Part shown: positions 10,811-21,853 of the stretch, piece after piece
Position numbering within the stretch: the stretch's first letter is position 1
How the letters are laid out: each line of letters starts with the position of its first letter
From: Symsagittifera roscoffensis
Lineage: Eukaryota > Xenacoelomorpha > Acoela > Convolutidae
Length of the DNA: 64,000 nt
Assembly (NCBI RefSeq): GCF_963678635.1
Contig: NC_087067.1
Location: 15,259,639-15,323,638 of the forward strand
Direction: 5' to 3'
Position numbers and translations under genes: made by a program
Notes under the pieces: model-generated
What the model was told of the DNA's origin: nothing
The model's database searches: none
What the model saw: only the letters and a program-made list of their open reading frames with translations

Positions 10811-12337
10811 ATGTACATCAAATTGCTAGCTTTTGCAACTTTTTCGATTTTGCTGATGAGCTTACTAGTTGAAACAGCAAACATTAATGAAGAAAACTCT
10901 GCCCAGTTCAAGAGACAAAGAAGACAGGAACAAGGAACTGCAAGAAGAGCAGGGCTTGTGACGAGAGAAAATGCTCACGAGGAAAATCCTGCCCAGTTCA
11001 AGAGACAGAGAAGACAGGAAGAAGGAAATGCAAGAAGAGCAGGGCTTGTGACGAGAGAAAATGCTCACGAGGAAAATCCTGCCCAGTTCAAGAGACAGAG
11101 AAGACAGGAAGAAGGAAATGCAAGAAGAGCAGGGCTTGTGACGAGAGAAAATGCTCACGAGGAAAATCCTACCCAGTTCAAGAGACAGAGAAGACAGGAA
11201 GAAGGAAATGCAAGAAGAGCAGGGCTTGTGACGAGAGAAAATGCTCACGAGGAAAATCCTGCCCAGTTCAAGAGACAGAGAAGACAGGAAGAAGGAAATG
11301 CAAGAAGAGCAGGGCTTGTGACGAGAGAAAATGCTCACGAGGAATATCCTACCCAGTTCAAGAGACAGAGAAGACAGGAACAAGGAAATGCAAGAAGAGC
11401 AGGGCTTGTGACGAGAGAAAATGCTCACGAGGAAAATCCTACCCAGTTCAAGAGACAGAGAAGACAGGAAGAAGGAAATGCAAGAAGAGCAGGGCTTGTG
11501 ACGAGAGAAAATGCTCACGAGGAAAATCCTACCCAGTTCAAGAGACAGAGAAGACAGGAAGAAGGAAATGCAAGAAGAGCAGGGCTTGTGACGAGAGAAA
11601 ATGCTCACGAGGAAAATCCTACCCAGTTCAAGAGACAGAGAAGACAGGAAGAAGGAAATGCAAGAAGAGCAGGGCTTGTGACGAGAGAAAATGCTCACGA
11701 GGAAAATCCTACCCAGTTCAAGAGACAGAGAAGACAGGAAGAAGGAAATGCAAGAAGAGCAGGGCTTGTGACGAGAGAAAATGCTCACGAGGAAAATCCT
11801 ACCCAGTTCAAGAGACAGAGAAGACAGGAACAAGGAAACGCAAGAAGAGCAGGGCTTGTGACGAGAGAAAATGCTCACGAGGAAAATCCTACCCAGTTCA
11901 AGAGACAGAGAAGACAGGAAGAAGGAAATGCAAGAAGAGCAGGGCTTGTGACGAGAGAAAATGCTCACGAGGAAAATCCTACCCAGTTCAAGAGACAGAG
12001 AAGACAGGAAGAAGGAAATGCAAGAAGAGCAGGGCTTGTGACGAGAGAAAATGCTCACGAGGAAAATCCTACCCAGTTCAAGAGACAGAGAAGACAGGAA
12101 GAAGGAAATGCAAGAAGAGCAAGGCTTGTGACGAGAGAAAATGCTCACGAGGAAAATCCTACCCAGTTCAAGAGACAGAGAAGACAGGAACAAGGAACTG
12201 CAAGCAGAGCAGGAATCATGACGAGAGAAAATTCTCACGAGGAAAATCCTACCCAGTTCAAGAGACAGAGAAGACAGGAAGAAGGAACTGCAAGAAGAGC
12301 AGGGATCGTGGCGAGAAAAAATGCCCATGTTATCTGA
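10811..12337 (+). CDS. Secreted precursor with sixteen 30-residue furin-site repeats
   Basis: A single open frame of 508 residues. Residues 1-24 form a signal peptide (basic MYIK, then a hydrophobic LLAFATFSILLMSLLV core). Residues 25-504 are 16 tandem units of exactly 30 residues, followed by AHVI. Each unit has the core TQF-KR-QRR-QEEG-NARR-AGLVTREN and no cysteine. RQRR fits the furin consensus R-X-K/R-R, and KR and NARR are dibasic sites, so processing could release many copies of short peptides, some starting with Gln that could cyclise. This layout is typical of multicopy neuropeptide, pheromone or antimicrobial peptide precursors; the actual role is unknown. The start is supported by the signal peptide and by the same start in the paralogue at 20318-20533. 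The opposite strand is also open, which is a shadow of the 90-bp period. Confidence 0.85.
   Translation: MYIKLLAFATFSILLMSLLVETANINEENSAQFKRQRRQEQGTARRAGLVTRENAHEENPAQFKRQRRQEEGNARRAGLVTRENAHEENPAQFKRQRRQEEGNARRAGLVTRENAHEENPTQFKRQRRQEEGNARRAGLVTRENAHEENPAQFKRQRRQEEGNARRAGLVTRENAHEEYPTQFKRQRRQEQGNARRAGLVTRENAHEENPTQFKRQRRQEEGNARRAGLVTRENAHEENPTQFKRQRRQEEGNARRAGLVTRENAHEENPTQFKRQRRQEEGNARRAGLVTRENAHEENPTQFKRQRRQEEGNARRAGLVTRENAHEENPTQFKRQRRQEQGNARRAGLVTRENAHEENPTQFKRQRRQEEGNARRAGLVTRENAHEENPTQFKRQRRQEEGNARRAGLVTRENAHEENPTQFKRQRRQEEGNARRARLVTRENAHEENPTQFKRQRRQEQGTASRAGIMTRENSHEENPTQFKRQRRQEEGTARRAGIVARKNAHVI
10883..12322 (+). repeat. 90-bp coding minisatellite, 16 units
   Basis: Sixteen head-to-tail units of 90 bp that keep the reading frame. 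Units 2-14 are almost identical in DNA. Unit 1 and units 15-16 are the most divergent and share GTA in place of GNA. Variable positions are P-A/P-T, E-E/E-Q, one N to Y and one G to R. This pattern fits internal homogenisation by slippage or unequal exchange, with older states kept at the edges. Confidence 0.95.
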
Positions 12338-15290
12338 AGTGATAAAAAATGTACGCCATCTGACTGGAACTCAAAAATCAGCGCTGAAAACAAGAAATCA
12401 CAAGCGACAGACGGAACATTGATCAGACCCAAAAAAAACATCAGACTCAGACTCAAACTATCACACTTTTTAAATCACTTGAAATATATATGTGCTTAAA
12501 ATAACACATTGAGATTTGAAGAAAGTTTGCTAAGAAGTTTGGTTAGGCCACATATGATTATCCCAAATTGGTAATTTTCAAACCCCATGGTTTCAGGAAT
12601 AGAATAACAGATTGAAAAATTTTAATCTTGAGCCCATGGTCTTAAAAATTGTCTGACTGCATATATAACTTCCGTCATAATTGCTAGTTAAAAGTCAAGT
12701 AAAGTCTCTAGAAAAAAAATGACACCAAACAAAAAAATATTCCGTCACTTTCTTCAAGCTTGAAATTTGAGTTTTGATCCTGCTAATAGCTGAATACTGG
12801 CGGATGACACAAAACAATCAATTTCAGTCGCGGGAGAATTTTTTACTCTTGACATGAGGCCTATAATTTTGAGATAATTCTCAAGAAAACTTGTCTTCAC
12901 TCCAAGAAAAGCAAAATTTCAAATTTTCTATAGTTTTCTGCTGCGAGTAGTATATCTTGCCAATGAGAATAGTCCGTAAATTAAGTCTTGAAGCTCACAA
13001 AAATCTTCATTTATCAAAGTCAAGTCTACCATTCTATCAAGTCTACCAAAACGCTAATAACTATAACAAAAACTGCTCAACCGCGCTTACTCTAATTGCC
13101 TGCAATTAGCGTAAGGGCGGTTCAGCTATTTTTTTAAATAGCTATTATCGTTTTCAAATAACAAACACAAATATATTCGGAGGCGGTTCAATAAAAAAAT
13201 CGATGGAATAAAAGAGAAAGCCATTATCGTTTTTCGCTTAAAAATTTTATGATTTGAGCAAATACTTCGAAATTACATAAAAGAATAGATGTACGCATTA
13301 ACTAAAAAAGAAAAACTTAAAGCTTTGTTCTTGTCTTTCATTCACAGTTGGTTTTCTTTGGACAAATGAATACCTATAACATAAAAAATAGTAGGTCAAA
13401 AATAGTTCAAGGTTATGACAGAGGTTTGAAGTATCTTGAAATCTTGAAAATGAGACTAAAAAATTTGTAGAAACATGATATAATAAACGACAGGTTTTGA
13501 ATTTGGCTCATAAAATAATTAAAAGTATACATTACATTATAATTTTAGCTTTCTATTTTTTTTATGGATTTCTTAGAAATTAAAATAATTTCAGTCAGGT
13601 GTCTTTTTAAATTCTGTTTTTTTTTTGTCTTAGAAAAACTTTTTAAAGCATCTTTTTAAGATTTTTCAGCAAAACAACAAAATATTCAATGCATTGTTGT
13701 TTTGCCCAATCAACTAGGAAACGAGTTTTTCAAACAAAAGAACTCTCCTGTTTGTCAAATTGTTTTATTTCTGAACCTTTATTTCTGAAGTCCTTCTAAA
13801 AGCTTTAAAACTCTTTAAAAAACTTTGCTTTTTATTCGTAATACATTTGGTTCAGCATTTTAATAATTTGCATTCAAAAAGGTTCAAAATTAATTAGAAA
13901 ACGAGAATTTATTTATCAATAATCAGAAACAGCATGACAATTTACAGCAAATCGCTACAGGTGATAAAACTGTTGATTAGTAAAGCACTTGAAAAAGCTA
14001 ACAAGGCTCATTATAGAGCTGGTACAATCAGTGCTCCATCCTTTTCAATTTTATTGCAAAGCTACTACAAAAACCTTGTAAAATACAAAATGATATGTTA
14101 TTTATCTTCTAATGAATCAATTAGACCAAATAACTGGCCAAACAATAATTTAGATTTTTTCTCAATCGGATTGTTTTCTCTATTAAGCGATGATGATTTA
14201 GAACAAAAAAACTGTGCATTAATTAAAAATTGCAAGACCCTAATATTTTACCCTAATATTTCAACATGGGGAAAAAATAATTAATTCAAAAATTTTGAAC
14301 CTAGGGCAACAACATGTCAACATTTTCCAAACAGAAAAAACAAATACATGATAAACGTTAAGTTGAAAAGTGTCATGAAAGACCAACCCAAGCATAAGTA
14401 TTCTGTATCTGTCATCGAAAATCAAAAGTCACAACACTACTTTAAGTTACTAGTTTAGTTCAAGAAAGATATTCTCCAATGAAATATATCAAGTAATTTT
14501 AGTAAGAACATCACTGCTCATACATCATGACAAGGCCTGAATAATCCGACAGCCCCTTAATCAATATCAAAAACTTTTTGCGAAAAGAAAACATTAAAAC
14601 TCTATAAACTTGAGACAAAATCAAAGATCAAGAGTGAAAAAACTTGAGTCGTTAAAACTAATACGACCAATAAGCTAGCCTCAATTCTTATTGGAAGATT
14701 TTTTGTTCTGCGGGATAGTTTGCTACGCTTTACGCTCTCAGCTTTATATATATTTTAAAGAAAAAGAGAAAAAAGAAAAAACTTTTATCTAGGATCAGAT
14801 TCAAAATCACTTTGAAAATTTTTAAATCTGAAAACATCAATGCTTTCAAACGGACTACGAGTTGTTGTTTTTTTTCAAGTGCACTAGATAGAAAATTAAT
14901 CAAAATTGCATTAAGAAAAAACACCGAGTTTATATTTTCCATTTCAAAAGTCAAAACAGACGTTATTGAGCGTGTGATCATTAGCTGTACATACGAAACA
15001 ATATTAGATCAACAATGGGTGAATAGAAGCAAAATTGAATAACTGGTCAACAAAAAGAAATAAATTGTTTTTAAAAAATAACAAAAAAACTGAAGTTTTG
15101 AAAAAAAAAATTTTTCCAGGTTTTTATTGGAAAGTTTATTGAGAACGAAGAAAAATACTGAATATAAAACACTCGAAATTATTGTTTCTTACTTAAGCAA
15201 GTGTAGGTGCAGTAAACGGTAGCGCGCAAGAAATATAACAGTAGTGCAACTTACCAACTTTCTGAAGGCAGAGCATATCTGCCTACATAT
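12338..15290. other. AT-rich spacer without a supported gene
   Basis: Follows the stop of the repeat-peptide gene. The first 150 bp resemble the 3' flank of the paralogue at 20534 in places (AAGAAATC, GATCAGAC/GGTCAGAC). Old repeat fragments related to 2690-3115 occur near 12660-12735 and 14370-14450. A 116-codon plus-strand frame at 13934-14284 has no signal peptide, repeats or recognisable domain, and I do not call it a gene. Confidence 0.5.
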
Positions 15291-15629
15291 CAGTAGCGTG
15301 CCAAGGGTGGTCGGAGTGAGCGATTTATCCCCCCTCAATTCTGATTACCAAATTTTTCAAAGGGTTCTCCCTTTTCCATAACTTTACGAGATGCGTTTGC
15401 ATTTTTGGCCGATCAACAAAAATTTTCTTTAAGGTGAAGCGCGCGCCGAAACAACGCAATTTTTTGGTTAAATTATTTTAAAAAATGCTCAAAACCTCAT
15501 TTTTAGCCTGTTTTTTTTCTTCAAAATTAGAGTTTTTATAGTATTTTCGGGGAGTTTGGAAAACAAATTGGTCGATCTAAAAAGTTAACAAAATTTTCTT
15601 CCCTAGAAAAGTTTCTGCGCACGCCACTG
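15291..15629. mobile_element. hAT-like MITE with imperfect 8-bp target duplication
   Basis: Ends are CAGTAGCGTGCC and GCGCACGCCACTG, which are inverted repeats beginning CAG. Flanks are CTACATAT (15283-15290) and CTGCATAT (15630-15637), an 8-bp target site duplication with one mismatch. CAG termini and 8-bp duplications are hallmarks of hAT elements. Non-coding, 339 bp. Confidence 0.8.
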
Positions 15630-15637
15630 CTGCATAT

Positions 15638-16169
15638 TTAATTATGCAAAATCCAGATTCAATACAATTTTGCAAATGACAAAATGTTCGTCATTTCAAC
15701 TCTTTTTGCTCAACCCCTGACCATCAAAAACTTACCTTTGTGGTTCAATTTTATCATACCTTCTTAAGCTGAACAAGGCTTGTGCTAAAGAAAGTAAAAA
15801 AACGCCTAAAAAGGTTTTTCGACCTGTTTCTTTTGTAAAAAAACGGCTGCAGCGCTTAAATGTCTCTATAAAAATAATGAAAAAAATGAGAATATGCTTT
15901 GCTTCATCTGTCTCAGCTAAAATATCGCCCAAGTTCAATTTCGAACATATTAAATTATCAATAGCACAGCGTAAGAATTTTCTGCCGAAAATTTTGAATT
16001 TCTAAAATTTTGAATTTCTAGTAGTAAAATGGATTGAAGCTATTGGGAGCTGATTTTCTAGGAATTCACATCACGAACGCGACAAAGCAATCTGCTACAA
16101 GAAAGGAACATCCCGCAAAGTAGAGCTCAAGGAGAAGTTGCACTTAGCATACACAGGCAGTAAGAAATA
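15638..16169. other. Spacer, no gene seen
   Basis: AT-rich. The block at about 16120-16165 (ACTTAGCATACACAGGC) recurs at 22970-23000, so it is a fragment of a dispersed repeat. Confidence 0.4.
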
Positions 16170-17739
16170 TCTGTTGAACTGGTGTATTCTAAACTAAGTA
16201 TAAGTTTCGCTCATGTAGGATTCGATCAGCCACAAAGATTCTCAGACTTATCGGGCAGCCGAAAGCCTGCTTGTGTGAGGTGGGGAAAAAAAGAGCCCAA
16301 AAATCATCACACGGTTTACTGGAAGCTTAGCAGCAAAAAAGATTTGGTAACAATTTTGTACTGCTATAGCTGAAAACTTACAAGTGCTTTCAAGGTAAAT
16401 TATCAACAGAATATATTCAAATCAGACTGAATATTTGAGAAAAAATTTCTGCCGCGAATGAACTGACTAAACAGTACATTTTTCAGACTTTTTCTTGGTT
16501 CCAATGTAACTAACTTTCAAAAAATCATATGTGAACAAGAAAAAACTATATGACCCGTTGCATATAAATTTGAACGCTCCGCATATCTCAAAATTAATCG
16601 AGAAAAACTTACCCCTGCAAAAACGGATGTACGAGTAATGCAGATAAAAACCGAAAGCTACTTTAGTTAACACTCAGTTTGGCTAAATATGAGAAAATCT
16701 AATGGCAAAACAAGTTTTTTGAAAGAGAAACTAGTAGTTTTGGCGTCCACTAGTTTCTGTTATTTTCCAAAGTCTCAATAACAGTTCAACTATGGTATTT
16801 GTTAAATTTCGGCACTAATAACCTAATCACAATTTTTCTAACATGAAAAACAATGTTTCTAGTAAAAATTTCTAATTTTCCTAGAATTTTACTTTGCAGT
16901 TTCAGAACTCAAACGGCAATGAAAACTGAAACGATTTTTGAAGCTTTGCAAGAACTCAAAGCAATTATTTCGGGATTGTGTCCTCAAGGAATAGAAGTCG
17001 TGGTGGGGAGGGGACCCAACGTATTCTAAAAAGTGCAACTCTGAACAAATAGTTGCAAGCAAACACTTTAAGAAACTGATATTGAACTTTTTTTGGCCAA
17101 AGATTTGTATCTCAAAAAATTTTAATAAATGTAAATATTTTAAAAAATAATTATTTGAATGAAATATAGGCTGTTCATTTTTTCCTAAATTTTTTTAAAA
17201 TAACTTTATCCTCAGTTTATTTTCAAAGCACGATTTCAGTTTTAGTTTTGCCAATTCCCTCATGACTACTTAAACCTTTCGAGCATCAAATAAAATTTTT
17301 GAAAGGTCATTTTGGCGCTTCTATTTTAGTATAGTAGCCTTTTAAAAAATCAATCTTCAAACTTTGAATCAAACTTTTGCAGCTGTACAAATTTTGCCCG
17401 ATTCTGCGAATTAAAGATCGTTTGACTAGTTTGCCGGATTGCTGATAAACTTAATCATGCGTTCTTGTTCTTGTGTCTTTTCGGTTATAACCCCTTAAAT
17501 GATGAAACGTGAAAAAAAACTGTAGAATTGAAAAAAAAAACAATTCTTTCACACCTCACTTAATCTAGAACGCTTATATATTTAGCCGGAAAACAAAGGA
17601 GGGTAATTCAAATCTTTTTGTTACAGTAAGAGTTATAATTTTGTTAAAATACACATAATGGGAGTATGCCAGTGAGATTGGTTAGCCAACTCGGCAAATA
17701 ATAAGATAAATAAAACACTAAGCTCAAAATAGCCCAAGC

Positions 17740-18730
17740 CGAGTGATAACAGTTCTCGATTGATAACGGTTCTCGGAAGTGCAAATCGCCCTATTTGGAC
17801 TCGGTACCTAGCAAAAGGAATGACCCCAAAATTTAATATATGGACGCCCTAGATGAGGGAAGCTTAAGTTAAAAACCCCAGACCCTGCGGACCCCTACTT
17901 TCGGTTTTATGGCTTGTGCAAATAAACCCCTTTGACTTCCGGAAGCTATTTCTTGACCCCTGGTGACCCTAGGAAGCGAGAACTTGGAGGGTTGGTAGGT
18001 ATTGGTAAGACAAGCATGGCGTTCGAATTTGGACCGATCCGACGGTCCGATCGAAAGTTATTAGCACTGGGGAAAAATACCCGTGGAACCGGAAATAGGC
18101 AATTTGCAGAAAAAACTGAGCGAGGGCATACAGATTTTATGGCGTTAAAGTGTAGTAGACCCAAGCCCCGGAAATAGACGTCTGCGAACAAACCCTCTCC
18201 GTTGGCTCCTTCCGGTGTTGATATCCAATCCCAGAAAAGGTGACAATGAGCTTTTGAAAAGTGATAACTCGGGGAGTATTATTCGGCTATGAAAGGAACT
18301 TGGCAGATGGGACCCCCACACGGCTCTTAACTCGCTGACTTTTGCTTGACCTCTGGTGACCCCGAGGTGACCCTTAATTGACCCTTGGAACATGTGTGGG
18401 ACAAACCAAATAAAAACCTTGGGATTGCTGCCATTCAAACGCGAACTTTAGCTGAGGTTCAGTTGGACTTAATATTTAATTGAAGCGATCTGAAATGCTA
18501 CTGGGAGATTAGCCTTTAGAACTTTGAACCTTTAGTTTACAGGACGAACGTGGAATGCACCGCAGTGAATGTCGGGACTTATATAGGAGGGGGGATATTT
18601 AGTTATACCGGTGTACAAACAGACATACTTGCTGGGGGATTGGTACGCGGCTTTTAGAACAGAGGGAGCTACTATTAAGAGTAGTTGATTTTCAGTCAGA
18701 GGGAGAAAAAACAACCAAAACCGAGTGAAG
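17740..18730. other. GC-rich non-coding block
   Basis: Base composition rises to about half G+C, against roughly a third in the flanks. The longest frames are about 80-97 codons on either strand and resemble nothing. The block has direct repeats of TGACCYCTGGTGACCC (17954 and 18347) and CCCCTGGTGACCCTAGG. It lies between modules S and R of the long repeat and has no counterpart in the second copy, so it may be an insertion or the interior of a longer element. Confidence 0.55.
18347..18384 (+). promoter_or_regulatory. Array of four TGACCY half-sites (spacing 4, 5, 5)
   Basis: TGACCT at 18347, TGACCC at 18357, TGACCC at 18368 and TGACCC at 18379 lie in one orientation with spacers of 4, 5 and 5 bp. 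AGGTCA-type direct repeats with 4 or 5 bp spacing are classical binding sites of nuclear hormone receptor heterodimers (DR4, DR5). A DR4 pair also occurs at 17954-17969. That they act as receptor sites is inference; they may be repeat units of a transposon. Confidence 0.3.
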
Positions 18731-20181
18731 TTGGTAGTACCGATCGTAAGTTTTGAGAGATTAACACTAAGCGCTTGTGTAGCCTGACTGTTAATCTGGG
18801 TAGAGATCGAAGTGGGAACCTATTCTAGAAGCTTGAGAAAACAGTTAATTTTACAGATTGAATTCGTGGGTTGCTTCAGAGAGAACCGAGTTAGGAGAAC
18901 CCATCGTAAATTGAACTTAGAGATTGTTATATTATTAAACCAGAGTTAATTCCTTATTACGAGCTCTAGCAAATTATTTTGTCATTTCCTGATAATTCCA
19001 TTAACCTGGTTTACTTTACGTGTCATGTGTTGATTGAATATAACTTTGCGGGCTCTTTTGTCCACGCGTGTTTGATTGACTTTAAGAAGAAGTGAGAGTA
19101 ACAGCGAAAAGAGCAAGAGATTTACGCGGGGCTAGCAATTTTTACAGTAGATTATGAAAGAACCACCACAAAAAAATTGTAAGCGATTATTTGAACGATC
19201 TTGGCCCCCATTGATTTGAATGAATGATCAGGGAATTCTTAGCTGAAGCAGATTCCCCAAACTTACAGAAATTTTTCATAAGAAAGACTGATATAGTTTC
19301 TATAGTCATGGTCCTTTTGCATGGCCCTAGAATAGGGGCTTAAGCTAAAAATAAATGCTAATTTAGAAAACTATGATGGTGAAGAACAGTACGAGCGTCG
19401 GGTTTTTTAGTGAAATAATCCAAAAAACTTGATCCAAAAAATCACATGAATGGGACGAACGAATGAGCAAACAATCTCCGTGGCGCGACCATTGACTCAG
19501 TTTGCGACTTTTTGCGAATCAAAAACTCTCGACCAGACTGCGAAACTTCTGTTGCGCCATCTAGCTTGCACGACCGCATTTGGTCTCGCTATAAGTCGCG
19601 TACCTCAACCCGGGTTTCTTGGGATTTTTGATTTCATGCAGATCTTTGCAAAGCCGCATATTTTTCACATTTTTTTTAGATTTTCAACTTGAATTGTGTT
19701 CTGGCTAAACATAATCAAAAATTATGCAACATTAGTTGATATGGCAATGCCGCTGGTTACTTGAGGTCAAGTTGTAATTTTGACATGCATTAGGTTGTTC
19801 AAAAATGGCGAAAAAAATGCAAAAAAGCATAATTTTCGGATTTGTTTCCAATAATTTTCAGGCCAAAGCGTTCAGCTCGTAATGAATCTTGCAAAAACTA
19901 ATTAACATGAGCAAGCCGCCGGCTAACTTTGATTGAATAGTAGTTTTTACAGGCAATAGTGTATCAAAAATAGCAGCGCAAAAATCATTACAGTTTTTAA
20001 CTGTATAATTACAGTTTTTAACTTTAGTTAAAAGTCATTACAGTTTTTAACTGAATAATTTTATAATTTTCACATTTGCGTAGTTTCTTTTGAACTTAAC
20101 TGCAAATCTGGCCAAAATGCATTTTTTGATTCTGCAGAGTTTTCAAATTTTGCGAAGAGCGCACGTCAATTGTGTATCTTG

Positions 20182-20189
20182 TATAAAAC
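20182..20189 (+). promoter_or_regulatory. Possible TATA box of the 71-residue peptide gene
   Basis: TATAAAAC about 130 bp before the ATG at 20318, matching the octamer before the paralogue at 10811. Confidence 0.3.
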
Positions 20190-20317
20190 GTTTAGAGAAT
20201 TTTTTGATATGGTTATGATCAAAGACTTCAATGCTAGCTGATTTTATGCAAATCATTTTAAATCTTAACTATCAGGCTTTCAAATTGACTGCTTTTCTTT
20301 GACAAAAATCGACAAAA

Positions 20318-20533
20318 ATGAACATCAAACGGCTCTTGTCTGTGGCTTGTATTATTTTGATTATGAGCCTACTTATTGAGACAACAAATGGTAATGCGGA
20401 AATTCTACCCAGGAGAGATTTCGTCCCAGAGGAAATGCGTAACGAGTTTAGAAGAGTGAGAAGACAGAGGGGGAGCTCAGGTGGAAGAAGATCAGGACTT
20501 CACCTAAGAGAAAATACTGGCACGGTCGCTTGA
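20318..20533 (+). CDS. Small secreted basic peptide precursor, single unit
   Basis: A 71-residue frame. Residues 1-25 are a signal peptide (MNIKRLLSVACIILIMSLLI). It is a paralogue of the 16-repeat precursor at 10811-12337. The signal regions align closely in DNA as well (ATTTTG..ATGAGC..ACT..TTGA), and the C-terminal part NEF-RRVRR-Q-RGSSGG-RR-SGLHLREN aligns with TQF-KRQRR-Q-EEGNA-RR-AGLVTREN. The furin-type site RVRR, the dibasic RR and the LxxREN tail are kept. Cleavage after RVRR would leave a 22-residue basic peptide starting with Gln. No cysteine. Intronless in this model. Function unknown; a secreted signalling or antimicrobial peptide is possible. Confidence 0.75.
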   Translation: MNIKRLLSVACIILIMSLLIETTNGNAEILPRRDFVPEEMRNEFRRVRRQRGSSGGRRSGLHLRENTGTVA

Positions 20534-20910
20534 TCGATCGACGCGGGTACGACTTTTAATTTCGACTCGACGAAATCAAGAAATCTTTAATGGTTAATGG
20601 CAAGCAAAACTGGTCAGACAAAGAAAAAAAACTGATCAAAAACTGATAAAACAAAACTCATCAGACAAAGAACACCAAATGTCGAACTCTTAAGATCGAT
20701 TAACTTTTACAAAAAGACTACTTTCAATACACTTTTTAGAAGCTAAAATTTACAGTTACATAGCAATATCTAGACAATCGCGTATTCATATTCGTCAGTA
20801 AGCAGACAAATACTATAATAACCAATCAGAATCGAGACGAGAGAGCAATTTTACGAAACAAATAATTATTATATATTAATTTCTTCCTTGATATTTAATA
20901 CAATTAATAT

Positions 20911-21853
20911 ACACAGAGGCGAAGCTGAGCTTCGCGCCACTTGCAATACAAAAACAGCAAAACAGGAAAACACTCAAAAACTATCAAAGAAGACTACGAA
21001 AGTTGTAATCGTAGAAAAAACAAATAAAAAAACAAAAAAATAATTAAGTTTTTTTCTAATGTTTATTTCTAAACCTCATTAATAGTATCAAAAATTTGTC
21101 GGAGGCAAATTATTAGGTAAATAAGCCGACAAAATTAAAGCCGACAGCCAATTAGTTGAAAATCAACCAAAATCTTATTGAGAACTATGCATGTCATACC
21201 CATGTAGTATCCACGAAGGGCATATAGGTAGTGAAATTAAGGTCGTATACACAAATTGGAAACTAAACTGAGAGGTAAATTGAAGCCAAAAAAATAATCA
21301 GTAAAAAATAAAATCGATGCTTTATAACTATTTGCATAACCAATCTGTCAAAGTAAATAAAGCTAGTTTTGATATAAAAAAACAAGCCAAGTCAATCGAA
21401 TGCAAAAATAGCATCGGAAAAAAACTAACCAAGAATTGCTTCATGCCAATATATATATTTTTAAAACTCTGGGATTTTGATGGGGCCACAAAACAAATAT
21501 AAAATAAGCCAAAACTGATTAAGTCGAAAAAGGAAGACAACAAGTTGTAGAAGAAAAAAACTGCATGTAGCAAAAAAATATATGATGTGGCATCTAAGCC
21601 GACAAAATATAAGCAGACAAATATTACGCCGACAATTTTTTTGAAAAGGAGTTATTACCGTCTAAAAAACAGGTCCTAGTCAGATTCGAACCTAGGACCT
21701 TTGCCGTCCCAGGCGTATTCCTTACCTCCTGGCTAAGAGTCCAGGAGACACTAATAAATTTGAATTCATTATAACCAAGGTACAACGAGTCCAGTTGAGC
21801 CCTAAGAACTAAGTAATTTACGGGAAAAAGAGTCTAGTACCCGATCGCAAGAA
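20911..21853. mobile_element. Hairpin-ended element, 0.9 kb copy
   Basis: Begins ACACAGAGGC with the perfect palindromic stem GCGAAGCTGAGCTTCGC (20919-20935). It ends near GATCGCAAG at about 21853, close to the right-end hairpin of the family. A tRNA-like module on the minus strand at about 21675-21755 has an A-box-like TTAGCCAGGAGG and the B-box word GGTTCGAATCT. It lacks the central tandem repeats of the 2-kb copies. Confidence 0.6.

Larger units (their letters stand above)
16170..19460. repeat. Long dispersed repeat, copy 1 (modules U, S, R)
   Basis: Three modules occur in the same order here and at 25040-29165. U is 16170-16465 (matching 25040-25320), S is 16540-17030 (27165-27670) and R is 19285-19460 (28975-29165). 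A further match joins 17390-17480 with 28070-28215. U contains AGGATTCGATCAGCC, a tRNA B-box-like word on the minus strand. No protein is encoded. The interior differs between copies: here it holds the GC-rich block 17740-18730. Confidence 0.7.

Noticed and set aside
10865-12328. 487-codon minus-strand open frame across the 90-bp array
   Set aside because: It is the antisense of the repeat-peptide gene. A 90-bp period keeps every stop-free frame open. It has no usable start context and encodes a Cys/Ser/Leu repeat without a signal peptide.
13934-14284. 116-codon plus-strand frame as a gene
   Set aside because: No recognisable motif, no signal peptide, AT-driven composition, no homologue in the window.
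18700-19200. Possible long terminal repeat after the GC-rich block
   Set aside because: Only loose internal repeats (ACCGAGT..CATCGTAA) were seen, with no matching second terminus, so no element was called.
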